From Stentor roeselii (taxonomy: Eukaryota; Ciliophora; Heterotrichea; Heterotrichida; Stentoridae): a stretch of DNA of 64,000 bases. The stretch covers positions 1 through 64,000 of the forward strand of contig RSEH01000089.1 in assembly GCA_006503475.1 (NCBI GenBank), read 5' to 3'. Of this stretch, positions 10,810-23,124 are shown one piece after another (position 1 is the stretch's first letter; each line of letters starts with the position of its first letter). The position numbers and the translations under genes were made by a program. The notes beneath the pieces are model-generated. The model ran no database searches. It saw only the letters and a program-made list of their open reading frames with translations, and was not told where the DNA came from.

Positions 10810-11349
10810 TCATTCGTTTAATCTATTAAAGTTGAATGTTCTCAGGTATAACTCCATTGAACGAGCCAGTTCGGATAAAGTTGTTAGACGAGACTGCTGA
10901 CGAATGAAGGATTCTTCGAAAATGTCAGGCTTTTTAAAGGATTTTAATTTTTTTACGGTTTCTTCGAAATTTTTTCGATCTTTTTCGTGCTCGATTAGCT
11001 CTTTGCTGTAAAGGTTTTGGATTGTTTCGATTTGTGATCGAAGTTCTTGGATCTTGGAGTCGTAATTAGAAGGCGCACTTCGACTTGGAGCGAAATTTTC
11101 AATATCACTTTGCATCTCTTTTCTTCTGGGAAACTGTGAGTCGCATGAAGGAAGCTTTGCAGTTGACTCACTTTGGATTTTTTTTGAGTTTTCTAGCTCG
11201 GAGATCAATTTATCAATTTCTAAAAGTCCGCCAAATGAAAAGTCGCTCTTATCCAGCTGACTGAATGAAAGACTTGGGGAAAAAGGGCGGGTTAAATACT
11301 CGCTGATGTTTGGAATAGCTTCTGAGTCTAGGTCTGAATCGATCAGCAT
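10810..11349 (-). CDS. Small coiled-coil protein of unknown function
   Basis: A 179-residue protein starting at MLIDSDLDSEAIPN. The frame is open further upstream, but that part would overlap the end of the next gene and is AT-rich, so the ATG at 11349 is preferred. Residues about 45-60 and 100-150 form helices with heptad character (LLEIDKLISELENSKK, IQELRSQIETIQNLYSKELI). The N-terminus is acidic and Ser-rich. I recognise no family. It sits 14 bp downstream of the UBX gene start, in the same orientation. Confidence 0.72.
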   Translation of the reverse strand: MLIDSDLDSEAIPNISEYLTRPFSPSLSFSQLDKSDFSFGGLLEIDKLISELENSKKIQSESTAKLPSCDSQFPRRKEMQSDIENFAPSRSAPSNYDSKIQELRSQIETIQNLYSKELIEHEKDRKNFEETVKKLKSFKKPDIFEESFIRQQSRLTTLSELARSMELYLRTFNFNRLNE

Positions 11350-11410
11350 GTTTTTAGATAAGATTATTTTGATTGGAGTTTTAATTAATTCTAAGCTATT
11401 TGAATATAAT

Positions 11411-14400
11411 TCAAGTTCTTTTAATTTCAAAATATTTATCGTTGTCTAATGATTGCGTTACTTTTAAGTTTTCATTGTTGGTGAAATCTGGAGCAACTTT
11501 ATTTGCCCAGTTGTCAAGTTTTCCACCCATAAATCTTTTACAGAATTTTGAATTTTTATAGAGTTTTCCTAAATAGTACCCAAAAGTATAATAAATCCAA
11601 TAACTTAGAAATGATAAATTTGAGAAAACCATTAATGCGAACATCATTATTTTTGACTCGTCATTCAAATCACCGGTTAAGAAAAACAAGCCAGAATAAA
11701 TAGTTACAGCTGATACTATTATTGACCTCAACTCCATGATGTTCAGTTGCTCATGGTTGTAAGGCTCGAGTTTTAGCTGTAAAATGTATCCAATAATAAT
11801 GATCACAAAGACGACCAGGGCTTGAATAGAAACTGAAAAGTTTTTTAAAAATACACTTGTTGAAATTATCATTATTTTCTTAACCAAAATCACGAATTCC
11901 CAGTAATATTGAGGACTTTTGAACCCTTTATACAAAAAACCATATTTTAAAATCTGCTTGATTTCCTTGAGGTTGTGACGATTTCTAAACAGAAAAAAAA
12001 CCAGCATCGCCGGAATCGTTATGCACCAAATCAATAAACTCGGCAAAGCAACACATAAAGAAAAAAACAAGTGACTCTTATCCCAACATTTAATCGACAT
12101 GTCTTCAGTTAAATAAAACTCGCCTTCAAGTATCTCAGTGCAGTTGAACACTGAAAAGTTATACTTGACTAGAGTCGGTTGAAAGAAAAAGAGCTGCACA
12201 ATAATCGACCCAATAAACTTTTCTTTGAAATTTTCACATTTTTTTATTTTTTTCCAAATTATCCAGAAAATCAGAGAAAAAACAAAACAGATAATCGGAA
12301 TAAATGCCAAAATAATTAATTTCCCATAAAAAGCAGTAATTTTTCCTTGTAAAAAACAATCAATCGACAAAAACTGTTCAGAACTTCCAGAAGCCTTTCC
12401 CTGTACTTCAAACATTTTTCTAACAAGTTTCGGCCAAGAGAGGTTAAAACTAATAGTTAAAGCGACAACCTGCAAGTAATTCATAAGAATTTTGAAGTAA
12501 ATAGAAGTCACAGACTGTTCCTTATAAGCTCCAATAATATTCGAAGCAGTAATAACAATAATAACAACAACTGCAACTAAACACAACACAACAATCAAAG
12601 CAACATTTTCCTTATACCCAATGCACTTGCTACAAACATTAGAAGTCGTCCTGGAGTATCCAATTTGACAGGACTGACAAAGAGTACTGGAATATCCTTC
12701 TTGACACTTTTCATTTTCCTTCTCTTCAAGGCAAGCTTTTTTATTCAGACATTCAAAAAAAACATCAGAAGTATTGCTAGCTCTCCAGTACCCAGCAGCT
12801 GAAAAAATCTGGTCTCCTCCTCTGCAAATAGCTCCAGTTGGGCAGTTTAAACAAGGACTTGCAGGTTTCAGGTTATATGTTCCTTTTTCGCATACTTGAC
12901 ATGCGATTCCTAGTTCAAGTTTTTCTCCTTTAAGACATTCTCGGAGATAAAAAGTGATGTTTAAGTCAAAAGATTTTAATTCTGTTAAAGGAAAATTTGC
13001 CTGAGCTTGAAGAATACTGGAGGTACCTGGAGGACCGAATATTGTGAAAGACTCAAATAAAACCTCTCCGTTAGTGGCGGTTGATGAAGACTGTCCTGAT
13101 ATTGTTAGATTTTTGGAATCTGGAATTACTAGCTGGACTTTTAAAGAGTTTTCATTTGTGACTTGCTGGTCGTAGTGATCTTTCACAAGGATTTTTAAGG
13201 AGTTGGAAGAAGGTTGTCCTGGAGCTAGAGAGATATCTGATAAGGATCTTTGTGATGGTGAAAGTTGTAATTTGCATGCGAAGGAGGCGATATCTGGCCC
13301 ATATTTTGATTTGTTTTTTATGAAAATGTTTGAATTTAGAAAAGGTTTATGGCCATACCATTGTATAGCTCCCCCGCTTACACTTGCTGTGTTATAGGAA
13401 AAAGTGCTTGAGTTTATCTGAGTTTCATACTTTGAAAGCTGCTCCAAGTATATTGCACCTCCTTCACCACTCTTGTACTCTGATATTTGATTGACTGATG
13501 ATGAAGTAAAAGAACAGTTTCTTATCCAAACTGAAGAATCATAAACTGCTATCGATCCTCCTAATAAAGCTTTTGATTCGATGAATTGACTCGATTGTAT
13601 CAAATTAACGATTTTTGACTGAGAATATAAAAAAACACATCCACCTGGCCCATTCGATGATAATTTAGAAAAAAAACAGGAATCAACTTCTAATCTCCCA
13701 CAATTAACACAATAAATACCAGCGCCAATATCCGCGATTCCATCTGTTTAAAAATCACCTGAAAACAAAGAATTTACCACTGAAAAATTACTGTCTTGAC
13801 CGACACTCACAGCATTTCCAGTAAAATCTTTAAATTCACATTCATCCATCAACCCTTCTCCAGCCCCTTCAAAATAGATGATCGAACTTGATAGTCCAAA
13901 CTGAAGATCTATGAAAAAACAACTCGAAAACCTGCAAAAACTATTTGAAACTTACGATTTTATACAAGAAAAATAAGGGCCAAGTTCAAAACTCGTTTCT
14001 GTAAAAGTGCAGTTGTTATAAGATATCTTGCTAGATAGAATGATTATAGAACTACTTGCAAATCTTTCTTTAATTTTCATTTTTTCACTGAAAACTGAGC
14101 CAGAAACAAAGGCTTCACTTTTTGATTCTAAGGACAACATCGACCCTTCACCAGTCTGACTGAAGACTTTGCTGTCAGTTAAATAGAGTAGCGATGAAAA
14201 CATCAATTCTATTGAAGGATTCTTATTTGCAATGTTTTGAAAAATCTGGCAAGAAATCAATGATAATTTTGATTCTAATGCTGTGATCGTTCCTGAGATC
14301 TCTGCATGATTATCATAAAACATCGTTGAAGATGCTAAACTAACAACTGAATTAGCATGCTGCATAAAAATTGCAGAACCGATCTGAGCTTTATTTCCAT

Positions 14401-17335
14401 AAAACTCACATTCTAAGATATCAAAACTTGCATCCTGCTCGGCAAACAATGCACCACCCTTATCTTTTGCGCGATTATCTCTAAATATAACTTGTTTCGC
14501 AGTGAATTTTGAGTTCCACGACATGTAAATATTTCCGTTTTCATCAACTGAATTATTAGAAACTATCGATTTTTCCATTTTAGCCTGTCCTGAATAACTT
14601 ATCCTCATAACTGCTCCGTAGTTGTTTTGGTTACCATCGAAAATAGACCCTTGATCTGAGTAGCGACTTCCTTTGATGTTGAGACAAACTCCAATATTAT
14701 CAGTAAAATTACTAGAAACAGTTGAAAGTGACAGCTTTGAATCGTTTTTTGACTCTAAAACTTCTGAACTAGTTTCAAGAGAAATTATTTCAGTGCAGTT
14801 GTTCTGGTTGAATAATGAATCTTTTAATGTCAGGATGAAAGAACCTTGAAAGAAAATGCATGGGGATGAGGGTGAATCATTGTTTCTGATGTTTAGAAAT
14901 GAAAGAGCCATTAAACCTCCAGAAGGAAAAAAGCTTAAAAGACTTCCGCTGTTTGATAAAAATAAAGATAATTCTAAGGAACTATTCAATAAAAATACAG
15001 ATGAATCAATTGAAATTCCACTTTTGGTAAAGGTGTTATTTTGTAATGTAAGTGAGGAAAGCTTGATCGTATGTGTCTCGCTTGTTTCTGAAGAGATGAT
15101 CAAGGCTGAGCCTTGATTTGATAAAAATTCAAAGTTTTCAATGCTAAAAAATGTAGCTTTTGAGAGTTTTATTGAAATTAGAGCAGTCTTCATGGAAAGG
15201 TTTTCAGTCATTTTTAAGTTACTCATGGAGATCAATCCACGTGATTCAACCTGCACCCCACCTTTGCATGATTTTAAAGAAAACTCACTGAAGCTAATCT
15301 GATCATTATCCTGCATTCCAATGACAATCATCAAGAAACTACTCGATCCTTGAACATTAAAAAACTCTATCTCAGCGACTTTCAAACTTTTCGAGAACTT
15401 TATCAAAATTAAAGGAGATTCTTCAGTGATAAGACTATCTTCCACTCTAATCTTTTCCATTTCAAAGCCAGAAACACTTCCAGCTATTATCAGCGGATAA
15501 ACTAATTGCCTGGCACTCAGCTGTTGTATCTTATAATTATAACAACTGGAAATTAGACTAAAACTTTCACTCAACTGCTTGATGACTGATACTGAGTATT
15601 TCAGATAAACTCCTGGTTGGCTTCTTAATGAGTTAAAGGTACTCAGGTCTGACTCGAGAGAAACATCAGTGAAAAACTTTAAGTTTGAATTAAAAATATT
15701 TGCTTGGTTCACTAAAAGAATTGAGTATTTCCCTGAATTTGAGTTGAACTCATCATCAGAGATTTTAATCGACATTGCTTTATAGGAGTCATTTCCTGAA
15801 ATATAAGAATTTGACATTATAGAGTTCCTTTCAAAGGTAATTAAAGCGGTTTTAAATAAATTGAACTTGTAAAGGTTTTCACTTATCTCGATCTCTTTCT
15901 GATGCCCTTCAAGTTCGAATTTTAGAACTCCTTGAAGTGTGTTGTTGAGAAAAGAATTAGACTTTAAAATGACATCAACCTCGTTATCACTCGGTTTATT
16001 TTGACTTGAAATTGGAGATTTATAGTTTAAAAGATATTCAGAGTAGTAGTTAAACTGGAATATGCATGATTCAATCACCAGTTTAGAGATGAAGGAAAGT
16101 GATAAGAGACTCGATCCTGGTTTATTCACCAAATTGTATTCAAAGACAATGTTTTTGAGAATTACTGAAGAAAATCCGTGGAACTGTAGAAATCCTCCTA
16201 AGCCTTGATTGGCCTGCACCTCGAAACCATTGTTAAGAAATGAAATAGATCCTTTTTCATAGTGAAAAATCTGGTCTTCTTCGTCGGATTTCAATGAAAT
16301 GATGACAGCTGTATTATCATTTGTCACGATATTGTAAAAATTCACATTTTTTAAATAAACTGAGCCTTTATAGATATGAATCAAGCTATTGTATTCCATT
16401 CTCATGTTTCTAAAATCGACGTCCTAAATTTTTTTTACTTCAAGAATCAACTCTGCATTGTTTATGACCCAAAATAGACTATAGCTTCGGAAAGGACGGC
16501 ATTCAAATTTATATGCGAATTGCTGTTCGCTGATCATTTCTTCTCCTTGATCAGTGAAATACGTATCATCAACCCAAGTTAAATACCTGCAATAATCACA
16601 TTCCAAGCAGTACAAAAAATTAAACTTATGAAAAAAAGTCAAATTTTTTAAAATAAGTTTTCCATAAACCCCAAAGTCAACAAAGTCGGAACCCAAGTTG
16701 ACTTGCACCTTGACCCCAGGTTGAATGCAATTTATTTCTTGATCCTGGCAGTACTTAGGCTGTATGACGATTTCATTGTAAGTTTTTTTATCTAGTGGAT
16801 AATTTAACCCATTCGAGTCAGGTACAAGTTTAATAATCGAGTCTAGTATGTAGATGTTAGTCTTTCTATATCTTATGTTCGTGATAGCTTCAATTAAAGT
16901 TTTAAAAGGATTCGTCAAATCTCCTGTTTCCAAAGAACCCGAGAGGTTTTGAACGAAGATATCTGGAGAGTCAATCAAGATTGTATCGCCTAAGTCGAAG
17001 TAACATGCTTTATTGTCACAGCTTGGGTCATAGTTCCCATCGCCTAACATTTCGTAGGTGCAGCCAGGTGCACAGCTTTGAGAGAAACAATTTCCGTTAT
17101 CAAATGCACAGGCTGGAGAAAGACACTCAGGGTCGCATACTGAGTTACTTAGAAGTGATTCTGTGCAAGTTGAAAAACATTCTTCATCACAGTCTGTGTT
17201 GTCGTAAATGGATTCTTCGTTCATGCATACGTAGTCGCATTGAAAATCACCGATCTTTGTAATGATTACCCAATAGTTGTTGCAGCCTTTAATCCAGGAA
17301 GATTCTACCAGATGAAGAAAAATCAACAAGTGCAT
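11411..17335 (-). CDS. Giant LNR / beta-helix / Cys-rich multi-membrane-span surface protein
   Basis: A 1,959-residue protein in four exons. A signal peptide (MHLLIFLHLVESSW) is followed by LNR-like Cys repeats (SVCDPECLSPACAFDNGNC, DGNYDPSCDNKACYFD). A very long stretch (about 100-1430) of Asn/Ser-rich short repeats follows, such as GGALFAEQDASFDILECEFY and SGGAIQWYG, typical of right-handed beta-helix domains. An ephrin-receptor-like Cys-rich domain spans about 1452-1556 (CQVCEKGTYNLKPASPC), and about six membrane spans run from 1562 to 1930. This architecture is known in ciliates and other protists as a large surface protein family; ligands are unknown. Three 15-nt introns are required and each restores one frame. 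A decayed tandem copy lies upstream. Confidence 0.88.
13744..13758 (-). other. 15-nt intron with GTG start
   Basis: Minus-strand GTGATTTTTAAACAG, phase 1 (G|AT). A TAA arises if retained. It is one of two introns here whose third base is G rather than A. Confidence 0.85.
13941..13955 (-). other. 15-nt intron
   Basis: Minus-strand GTAAGTTTCAAATAG, phase 2 (TC|T). A TAA arises if retained. Removal opens 60 further residues of beta-helix-like sequence that no single long frame shows. Confidence 0.87.
16424..16438 (-). other. 15-nt intron
   Basis: Minus-strand GTAAAAAAAATTTAG, phase 0. The TAG at its end is the stop if retained. It joins ELILEV... to EDVDFRNMRMEYN. Confidence 0.9.
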
Positions 17336-18785
17336 TTATTAAAACTTTGATTGTGTGGAAAATGTTTTGATTTCATATTTAAATAATATATTCAACAGTA
17401 AAGAATATTTTACTAGGTATGTTATCTGATAATTTAAATCTGAGTTTGATTTTAAAGTTTGTTTCAGAGGATTTTGGATTATTTTAACTAGGGAATTATT
17501 TTAAGGGATTGTTTAATGAGTGATTATTTTAACTGTGTCCAAATTACTACAGATATATACCAGCGAAGAAAATTTAGATATCTTTTCAATAATTCAAAAT
17601 ATTTTATCTCACATGACTTAATTTGATTAGAAAAGAGATAAATTATTTTATGATTGAGGTTTTTATTTTGTTCAGCCTAAACATTATGATTTAAGATTTT
17701 ATCTTTTTGGGCTTTTAATATAAATAATTTTCATCACTTCGAATCTTAAAAAAGTAGTAATTTTATTAATTTCACAAATTTTATTTAAAGGATACCTAAT
17801 AGTAGTCTTTTTTGTATTGATCAGAATAAAATATACCTTGGATCTAGTTAATTCTAAATTATCAGAAGTGTGTTTAAATAATAATTTACATGCCTGCACT
17901 TAATCTTTAATTAATTAAACATATGGTGAATCTTATTATTATTACCCAAAAATATGTATTTTGAATTTGCTTAATCCGAATTTTCTAGGAGGCTCTCTTC
18001 CTTAATGCCTTTAATCTTGAATGCCAATATTTTAATCTTTCTATATAGTAAATCAAAATATTTCTTCTCAGCCATTAATAATAATTCCCACTTTATTCAA
18101 TAGAATTGCCGATCATGGGACTTACTCAGCTACCCAGCTCAATAAATACTGAGGTGCTCACTTTATAAAGACGGAGACGATTAAAAATGTAGAGTTTGGA
18201 CTCTGTTTTAAATAATCTGACCTATTTATAAAGTTGTTTACCTTATAAGGTGTCAACTTTAAACAGCGCTAACTGTATTAATTAATTTTTAAAGATTCAA
18301 ATAAAAAGTATTAAAGGATAGTTTTAAAGTCATAAATTATTCATGACTTTTATGATTTCCTGGTTACTTTATTTAATTTTACAACTGTAATTGAATCAAT
18401 TTTTAAATGAAAATAAATATATCTACAATACTCGTCTGAATTATTTTCATATAGTTGCTGTGACTTATTCAAAAATTTGGAAACATTAATATTATACTTT
18501 AATATATTCAGCAACTCTTCAAATGATCTAAAAATTGAATTTCGAAATGATAAACTTAGCAGATTGTAATAATAGAAATTCATTCTAATATAAAATAGCT
18601 ATAAAATTTAACATGCAGAAAAATAATACTTAAGAGTTCATTGTTCTAATTCTCTTAATAATAAGAATAAAAAATATTAATCTATTTTACTTTCTATAAT
18701 GCAAGTTAATATGCAAATTCCTATGGTTTTATAAATTACTTAATATTCACTTTAAATTGAATTTTTATCTCTTCATTACTGACTG
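17336..18785. other. Gene-poor AT-rich spacer
   Basis: About 1.45 kb with no supported gene, the longest such stretch in the window. Short frames at 17699-17899 and 18350-18583 (minus) are low-complexity Asn/Ile/Lys translations. The more GC-balanced piece at 18100-18260 has no recognisable tRNA folding. It holds the promoter of the giant surface protein gene near 17336 and the decayed end of its tandem copy. Confidence 0.6.
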
Positions 18786-21525
18786 TGGAATTCACCCCAT
18801 TTATAAAGTTTGCCACTCATCAAATTTTTGCAAAATTTATAACGTTTCACAAATATTCCTAAAATAATTTCAAAATTTACAATAAATCCAGTAGCTTAAA
18901 AATGCTAAATTTGTATAACCATAATTATGAAGATCATTATTTTTGCATCATCATTCAAACCAGTTAAAAATAATAAGCCAGAATAAATAATAACAACTAA
19001 TACGATGATCGACTGTCTTCCACAATGTTGAGCAATAGGTGGTTATAAGGCTCGAGTTTCATCTAAAGATATATCCTAATAGAATTATCAGAAATGTAAT
19101 CAAAGCCTGAATAGAAACTGATTAATATATCAAAAAAAAGGTCATTGAAATAATTTTAATTTTTCAAGATTATCACGAATTCTCAGTAAAGCTGTTGACT
19201 CTTAAACCCTTTTCACAAATTTTTATTTTAAATGCTGACTGATGTCCTGTAAGCTATTACGATTACGGTATAAAAAACCAACATTCTTGAAATTATTATG
19301 TACCAAATTAATAAACTGGCAGAGCAAGACATAAGAATAAAACAAATGGCTCTTATCCAAACATTTAATAGGCGAGTCTTCAGTTAAATATAACTCGCTT
19401 TCAAGTATTTCAGTATATTTTTTGAGAGTTTAAACAAATCAAGGAAGCTTTGTTTGAAATATTTTCTATTAATTTCAAGCGAGTTATCAAGGTAACTCAT
19501 CTGAATCAACCATAACTCCAGAATTGCATGATATAAATGAAAAGATATTTAATTAAATATCATAGTTTTCTTTAATACTTGAGATAATCAACAAGAAACT
19601 ACTTGAACATTGAAGAACTCAACTTCAGTGACCCTAAAAATCTGAAAATTTTATGAAAATGGTAAAATTTTTACTTAAACAGACTGTTTGTACTCATATC
19701 TTCCCCATCTCAAAGCCAGATATACTTGCAGATTCAACTATAGGATAGATAACTTGGCTCACATTTATATGGAAAATTTTATTGTTTAAACAGTTTGATA
19801 TATATATAAAAATTTCACTGTTATAATTGTTAATCGATACCACTTTCCTCGAATAATTTATTTGACTTTTCAATTCGAAAAAAATTGTAAGTTGTGACTC
19901 GAGAGGAATGTCAGTCAAGAACTTCAGGTTTGAATAATGTATGTTTGCTTGATTTGACATTCTTATTGAATAATGCCCAGAATTTGAGTTGAAATCATCA
20001 TCAGATATTTTAATTGAAATTCATTTCCCTGTGCTATTCCCAGAGATATGAATATAGGGGATTGTAGAAGTTCTTTGAAAGTTTATCAAATTATTTTCAA
20101 ATATATTAAATTTTTAAAGAATTTGATTTTAATTCAATCTGTTTTGGTTTCTTTGTAAATCAAAATTCAGGACAACCTTAAGAATGTTGTTAAGATTACA
20201 GGGTAATTATCCTGCCAATTCTGAAAAAAGCATAAGAATTTTGAGATGATATAATCTTCATTATCACTTGGAATATTTGAGTTTCAAGGATTGATTTATA
20301 GTTGATTATATATTCAAATACATAATTTAACTTGAAGATGCACGGTTCACTACGAGTTTAGAGATGAACGAAATTGTAAAAAGACTATTTCTAGCTTTAT
20401 TCACATAATTATATCGAAAGAATGTTTTTCAGCTCAATACATGAGAATCTATGAAACCTCTGAAACTCTTTAAAGACTTATCCGGTTGAACTTTGAAGCC
20501 AGTATAAAGAAAAGAAACAGTCCCGAGTTCATATTAAAAACCTGATCTTGTGTATTAGATAAGAATCAAGTCATAGCAACAGTATTATCATTCATCACAA
20601 TATTATGAAAATTCAAATTTTTCAAAACCGAGGCTTTATGAACATGGATGAAGCTATAATATTCCATTCACAAGTCTTTAAAATCAACATCCTAACTATT
20701 TCTTACCTCTTACCTCAACTCCGCACCATTTATCGCAAAAACAGAGAAAATGACCGAAAAGGAGAGCTTCGGATCAATAAGCGAACTGCTGAAGACTATT
20801 AATTTCTTCTCTTTGATCAGAGAGTATTTTCCACTTACAGTCTTGAGATATCTGCAGTAGTCGAATTGCGACAAAACAAATTTGAATTATCGAAAAAGTG
20901 AAATTTTTATGATAATTTTCGAAAAATAAGAGAATTAAACAAGTTTAATCCCTAGCTAGATGCAAATCGTCTCCTCCCTGGCAGTACTTTGGCTGTATGA
21001 TTATTTCACTGAAGGTTTTTTCTATTGGAAAATTCGAACCTTTTGAGTCAGGGACAGCTCAATGATTGGGTCGATACTGAAAATATTTGTTTCGATGCCG
21101 AATGTTTGACAGGGCTTGTAAAAAATTTTTCTAAGGGTTTGAAATTTTCCTGTTTTTGAAGAATTTGTCATGTTCTGCACGAAAAGAAGAATCCTTTTAT
21201 AAAGTCGAAAAACAGTCTTTGTTGTCACAGCTTTCAACATAATACCCGTTGCCTAGCATCCCTTATGTGCAACCTGGTGCGCAGCTTTGGGAATAGCATG
21301 CTCGGTTGTCGAACAAACACGGTGAAAAAACACTCGCGATTACAGATTCAATTGTTAGAAGGGCTTTGACAGGATGAGAGCATTCTTATCACAGTTATCA
21401 CAGTTATTAAATTATAATATTCTTATTTTTTCATGAAAGCGGCGCATTCCTTATCGCCGATATGTTTAGATTACCCAATAGTTATTTCACCTGCTGATCA
21501 AGGACGATCCAGCAGAATTAAGAAG
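18786..21525 (-). pseudogene. Decayed, internally deleted tandem copy of the giant surface protein gene
   Basis: The DNA matches the intact gene at 11.5-17.3 kb along its length in the same orientation. 18800-19415 corresponds to about 11510-12148 (the membrane-span end; shared words such as TATAAGGCTCGAGTTT in slightly changed form). 19416-21525 corresponds to about 15155-17310, including the LNR-coding start (GCAGCTTTG, ATTACCCAATAGTT). The region between, about 3.0 kb of the intact gene covering the late beta-helix and Cys-rich domain, is missing. The largest open remnant is 88 residues (19694-19960): SNLKFLTDIPLESQL aligns with SNLKFFTDVSLESDL. Many stops and frameshifts elsewhere make it non-coding. 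It arose by head-to-tail duplication of a host gene, followed by a large deletion and drift. Confidence 0.9.
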
Positions 21526-21976
21526 GAATAGAATTAACATTTTTAAGCTAAAATTTAAATTTTTTCAAAGATATTATATTTCCAGTAATAACCTAAGTTT
21601 TGAGGGATTAGCTATAGGATTATAAGATTATCAAATAATTTAGATTCAAAAAATCTATAATTTTTTTCTGTGATTAAAGAGGCTGATACTAATCTTATTA
21701 GAAATTTCTAATATAATCTTGATAGAGTATCTTTAATTATCGTTAATACCTAATCAAACATTCAACAATCCCTAATTATGAAATTTTATAATATCATACT
21801 GTAATCTTTGATCAAACTTAAATTTTGGATTTTATTTTCAATTTTTATTCGAAAAAAAAACAAATAATAATGATTAAAACGATTTAGCAAGCCCAAACCT
21901 AAAAGTTACAAATCCAAATCTAATAAAATATTTATAATCAATATCTCCATAAAACTAAGTATTTATAATAAAAACA
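21526..21976. other. AT-rich intergenic region upstream of the CK1-like kinase
   Basis: 450 bp of very AT-rich sequence with no frame of note. It should contain the promoters for the kinase on the plus strand. Runs of A and T near 21840-21960 precede the start. Confidence 0.5.
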
Positions 21977-23044
21977 ATGATAGAAAACTACGAGGTTCAA
22001 TCATTTATTGGAGAAGGCAACTTCGGCCAAGTATTCAAAGCAAAAGACCTTAAAACAGGTAAACTAGTCGCAATAAAACTAGAAAAAAGCGCTAAATACC
22101 CCCAGCTAGAAGCCGAGATTGAAGTTTACAAGCGTCTCGAAGGTTCAAAAGGTTTTCCAAAATTGTTAAAATCAGGTCAAACCACTTCCGGAAAATACCT
22201 GATCCTATCACTACTAGGTCCAAACCTGGACAAGTACATTTCAAAAAATCGCAAGAGCCTTTCATACGAGTCAGTCCTTGACCTGTCAATCCAATGTCTC
22301 TGCCGAATAAAAGTCCTACACGACAACACCTTCATCCACCGTGACTTGAAACCCCGACAATTTCTTTTAGACGAAAATTTGATGGTTAACCTGACAGATT
22401 TCGGACTAAGTAAAAAATATGTTTATAGCAACATCATTCACATTCCTTACAATGAAAACCGTCCTTTTGTTGGTACTTTAAACTACGCGTCTTATAACAC
22501 TCATCTTGGAATTCAACAAAGCAGAAGAGACGACTTGGAGTCTTATTGTTACATCCTCTCATACCTCGTCAAGGGAAGACTTCCTTGGAGTCCTGCGAAG
22601 GGTCAGTCGAAAATCGCTGAAAAAGACGTAAAAAGAATGAAAAACTCAATTCAACCTTCAAGTCTTTACAATGATTCCCATTTAAATCACATTTTTTCTT
22701 ATGTCAAAGCCCTGGCCTTTGAAGAGCAGCCTAACTACCAATACATCTTCAACCTTCTTAATAGATCCATTCAGGAGTCAAAACAAAAAATCTTCAAAGT
22801 CAGGTTCATCGAGGAAAAAAACTGCAAAAGTCTTCTCGCTAAAAAACCTCGTAAAAAAACAGCGAAACCGAAAAAAGCTTCTAAGACGATCACTGACTTG
22901 TCTACAGAGTTACAAGACAACTCAACTACAATGATTTCAGAATCATTTCCCGAGATAAAAGACAGGAAAAACTTCACCCGTGTCTTGCCATGTACTGTAA
23001 AAAGTGATGTGTTAAAACTTGAATCACATTGCTTTATATTTTAA
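21977..23044 (+). CDS. CK1-family protein kinase with Gln in place of the catalytic-loop Asn
   Basis: A 355-residue kinase. The glycine loop is GEGNFGQVF, the ATP-site lysine is Lys34 in VAIKLE, and the HRD Asp is at 123. The DFG motif reads LTDFGLSKKY. The activation region VGTLNYASYNTHLGIQQSRRDDLES is CK1-like, a family that lacks APE and has an SIN/ASx substitute. The catalytic loop reads HRDLKPRQF, while CK1 kinases have HRDIKPDNF. Residue 128 is thus Gln (CAA), where a metal-binding Asn is nearly invariant. Activity is therefore uncertain. The C-terminal 70 residues are Lys-rich, with KKPRKKTAKPKKA as a possible nuclear or membrane-binding signal. The codon CAA means Gln here because the window uses the standard code. 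Confidence 0.9.
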   Translation: MIENYEVQSFIGEGNFGQVFKAKDLKTGKLVAIKLEKSAKYPQLEAEIEVYKRLEGSKGFPKLLKSGQTTSGKYLILSLLGPNLDKYISKNRKSLSYESVLDLSIQCLCRIKVLHDNTFIHRDLKPRQFLLDENLMVNLTDFGLSKKYVYSNIIHIPYNENRPFVGTLNYASYNTHLGIQQSRRDDLESYCYILSYLVKGRLPWSPAKGQSKIAEKDVKRMKNSIQPSSLYNDSHLNHIFSYVKALAFEEQPNYQYIFNLLNRSIQESKQKIFKVRFIEEKNCKSLLAKKPRKKTAKPKKASKTITDLSTELQDNSTTMISESFPEIKDRKNFTRVLPCTVKSDVLKLESHCFIF

Positions 23045-23124
23045 AGTAAATTTCCAAAATCCTATTTTACCAAATTTTTCATATTCTCTCCAACTCATCT
23101 TTCACCATATTTCTGGTGAAATAA

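Noticed and set aside
18100-18260. More GC-balanced piece that might be a tRNA or other RNA gene
   Set aside because: No acceptor stem, T-arm consensus or other known structure could be drawn by eye.
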